From Pseudomonadota bacterium (GTDB taxonomy: Bacteria > Pseudomonadota > Alphaproteobacteria > Acetobacterales > Acetobacteraceae), in NCBI GenBank assembly GCA_021808205.1, contig JAKBCD010000054.1:1-7997 (forward strand): a DNA stretch of 7,997 bases. Direction: 5' to 3'. Made by a program: the position numbers and the translations under genes. Positions 6,480-7,997 of the stretch are shown here, one piece after another. The stretch's first letter is position 1. The number at the start of each line of letters is the position of its first letter. Under the pieces are notes generated by a model. The model did not search any database. It had not been told where the DNA came from and saw only the letters and a list, made by a program, of their open reading frames with translations.

Positions 6480-6512
6480 GGGCGGCCCAGGCATTTTGCT
6501 TGGCGCCGCCCT
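6480..6512 (+). terminator. Strong stem-loop between tsf and pyrH (terminator/attenuator)
   Basis: GGGCGGC (6480-6486) pairs with GCCGCCC (6505-6511). Above a single bulged C (6504), bases 6487-6492 pair with 6498-6503 (one G-U) around an ATTTT loop, giving 13 pairs. Only CTTCCT follows, so the T tract is poor. It ends just before the pyrH ribosome binding site TAAGGA (6518-6523). Partial termination after tsf, which is needed in larger amounts than pyrH, is the natural reading. Confidence 0.5.
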
Positions 6513-6529
6513 TCCTATAAGGACGTTCC

Positions 6530-7252
6530 ATGACCAGCCCATCTGAATATAAGCGCGTTCTGCTGAAGGTTTCCGGCGAGGCCCTGATGGGCAAGCGTGA
6601 CTACGGGCTGGATACGGAGACCGTGAACGCCATTGCTGTCGACGTGCGCGATGTGGTTGCCATGGGGGTTCAGGTTTGCCTGGTGATCGGCGGGGGTAAT
6701 ATTTTTCGTGGCATCGCTGGGGCTGCGGCGGGCATGGACCGCGCCCAGGCTGATTACATGGGCATGCTGGCCACGGTGATGAACGCGCTGGGCATGCAGT
6801 CCGCGCTGGAAAAGATGGGTGTGCCGACCCGGGTACAGAGCGCCATCTCCATGGAGTCTGTCTGCGAGCCCTATATCCGCCGCCGGGCGGAGCGGCATAT
6901 GGAGAAGGGCAGGGTGGTGATTTTCGCCGCCGGCACCGGCAATCCCTTCTTTACCACCGATACCGCCGCCGCCCTGCGCGCCACCGAGATGAAATGCGAC
7001 GCGATGCTGAAGGGCACCCAGGTGGACGGCGTCTATTCCGCCGATCCGCGCAAGGTGAGCGATGCCAAGCGCTATGAGGAGCTGACCTATCTGGATGTGC
7101 TGGCCCGCGACCTTAATGTGATGGACGCCGCTGCGATCTCGCTCGCGCGCGAGAACAAACTTCCCATCCTGGTCTTCAACATCCATGCGCCCGGCGCCTT
7201 TGCCGCCGTCATGCGGGGTGAGGGCCTCTTCACCCGTATCATCGAGAGCTAA
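6530..7252 (+). CDS. pyrH: Uridylate (UMP) kinase
   Basis: Cytoplasmic amino-acid-kinase-family enzyme that phosphorylates UMP to UDP with ATP in pyrimidine nucleotide synthesis. It is hexameric and typically regulated by GTP and UTP. It has 240 residues (E. coli 241). Motifs seen are KVSGEAL (13-19, phosphate binding), GGGNIFRG (54-61), the [11 protein letters not shown] helix (77-87), [17 protein letters not shown] (135-151) and DGVYSADP (166-173). The N-terminus [13 protein letters not shown] is canonical. TAAGGA (6518-6523) lies 6 nt before the ATG. The pyrH-frr pair downstream of tsf is conserved in proteobacteria. Confidence 0.97.
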   Translation: MTSPSEYKRVLLKVSGEALMGKRDYGLDTETVNAIAVDVRDVVAMGVQVCLVIGGGNIFRGIAGAAAGMDRAQADYMGMLATVMNALGMQSALEKMGVPTRVQSAISMESVCEPYIRRRAERHMEKGRVVIFAAGTGNPFFTTDTAAALRATEMKCDAMLKGTQVDGVYSADPRKVSDAKRYEELTYLDVLARDLNVMDAAAISLARENKLPILVFNIHAPGAFAAVMRGEGLFTRIIES

Positions 7253-7267
7253 GAAGGTTCTTTAAAA

Positions 7268-7831
7268 ATGGCCGATATTGAAGCGATCAAAACCGATCTC
7301 ACCCGCCGGATGGATGGCGCGCTTGAGGCCTTGCGGCGGGAATTCTCTGGCCTTAGGACCGGCCGCGCAAGCCCAGCGCTGCTGGAGCCGGTGAAGGTGG
7401 AAGCCTATGGAACGATGATGCCGCTGAACCAGGTGGCCACCATCGCCGTACCGGAAGCGCGGATGATCACCGTGCAGGTTTGGGACCGATCAATGGTGAA
7501 TTCCACCGTGGCTGCCATCCGTGATTGCGGTTTGGGGCTGAATCCGCAGCCCGATGGCCAGATCGTCCGCGTGCCGTTGCCGGTGCTGACCGAGGAACGG
7601 CGTATCGAACTGGTGAAGGCTGCCAATAAATATGCCGAGGCCGCCCGCATCGCGGTGCGCGGTGTGCGCCGGGATGGCATGGAGCAGATCAAAGGATTAC
7701 AGAAAAAGTCCGAAATCTCCGAAGATGAGGAGCGCGATTGGGCCGAGCAGGTGCAGAAGCTGACTGACGGCTATATCAAGCGTGTTGATGAAAGTTTCGT
7801 CGAGAAGGAAAAGGATATCCGGCAGGTCTGA
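7268..7831 (+). CDS. frr: Ribosome recycling factor
   Basis: Splits post-termination ribosomes together with EF-G. It has 187 residues (E. coli 185). The long-helix domain I comes from both termini, with [20 protein letters not shown] (29-48) at its first half. The small beta domain includes [22 protein letters not shown] (52-73). The conserved region [15 protein letters not shown] and a C-terminal helix ending DIRQV close domain I. GAAGG (7253-7257) lies 10 nt before the ATG, after a 15-nt gap from pyrH. The stop codon overlaps the uppS start by one base. Confidence 0.98.
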   Translation: MADIEAIKTDLTRRMDGALEALRREFSGLRTGRASPALLEPVKVEAYGTMMPLNQVATIAVPEARMITVQVWDRSMVNSTVAAIRDCGLGLNPQPDGQIVRVPLPVLTEERRIELVKAANKYAEAARIAVRGVRRDGMEQIKGLQKKSEISEDEERDWAEQVQKLTDGYIKRVDESFVEKEKDIRQV

Positions 7832-7997
7832 TGGCAGACGCCGCCTCCCATTCAGTGCCGCTGCATGTTGCCATAATCATGGATGGCAACGGACGCTGGG
7901 CCGCCGCCAGGGGTTTGCCCCGCGTGGCGGGCCACCGCGAAGGGGCTAAGGCCGTGCGCCGCGCCATCGAGGCGGCGGTGAATCATGGGGTGCGCTA
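7831..7997 (+). CDS. uppS: Undecaprenyl-diphosphate synthase (3' partial)
   Basis: A cis-prenyltransferase that makes the C55 lipid carrier precursor for peptidoglycan and other envelope polymers from isopentenyl and farnesyl diphosphates. Only the first 55 codons are present. [13 protein letters not shown] (12-24) is the substrate-binding signature, and Asp18 corresponds to catalytic Asp26 of E. coli. [18 protein letters not shown] (27-44) is the following conserved block, with Arg31 and His35 at family positions. The ATG overlaps the frr stop as TGATG, implying translational coupling. The gene runs off the window. The order frr-uppS is the normal prelude to cdsA and dxr. Confidence 0.95.
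   Translation, partial: MADAASHSVPLHVAIIMDGNGRWAAARGLPRVAGHREGAKAVRRAIEAAVNHGVR

Noticed and set aside
5484..6542. 352-codon open frame on the minus strand opposite tsf
   Set aside because: It is fully antisense to an unambiguous tsf, its product resembles no family I know, and such shadows are common at this GC content.

Overview
The window is a GC-rich stretch of chromosome with every gene on the + strand. It joins two conserved proteobacterial gene sets. It looks alphaproteobacterial, plausibly Rhodospirillales/Acetobacteraceae. That rests on protein character, the order rpsB-tsf-pyrH-frr-uppS, a proline-rich TolA and a twin-arginine-type leader on TolB. The class assignment is fairly safe; the family-level guess is only inference.

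Layout. (1) 1-3449 is a Tol operon: tolQ (5' end cut by the window edge), tolR, tolA and tolB, with gaps of 0, 21 and about 10 nt, so almost certainly one transcript. TolQRA form the proton-driven inner-membrane machine that acts on periplasmic TolB during envelope constriction. The usual next gene, pal, is absent here. (2) 3450-3758 is a 309-nt intergenic region with a stable hairpin after tolB, four GANTC (CcrM-type methylation) sites within 43 bp, and a near-consensus FNR/FixK box positioned for class II activation. (3) 3759-4436 is an OmpW-family outer-membrane beta-barrel gene, followed by an intrinsic-terminator-like hairpin. (4) 4437-4693 holds a candidate promoter with a GC-rich discriminator and a structured leader for rpsB. 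(5) 4694-7997 is rpsB-tsf-pyrH-frr and the start of uppS: ribosomal protein S2, elongation factor Ts, UMP kinase, ribosome recycling factor and undecaprenyl-diphosphate synthase. Strong stem-loops lie between rpsB and tsf and between tsf and pyrH, while frr and uppS overlap by one base.

The proteins are housekeeping and I see no new multi-gene system, mobile element, CRISPR array or RNA gene. The parts most worth a second look are non-coding: the ompW control region and the rpsB leader. Smaller points are the Tat-like TolB leader, the ten-proline run in TolA and the missing pal.
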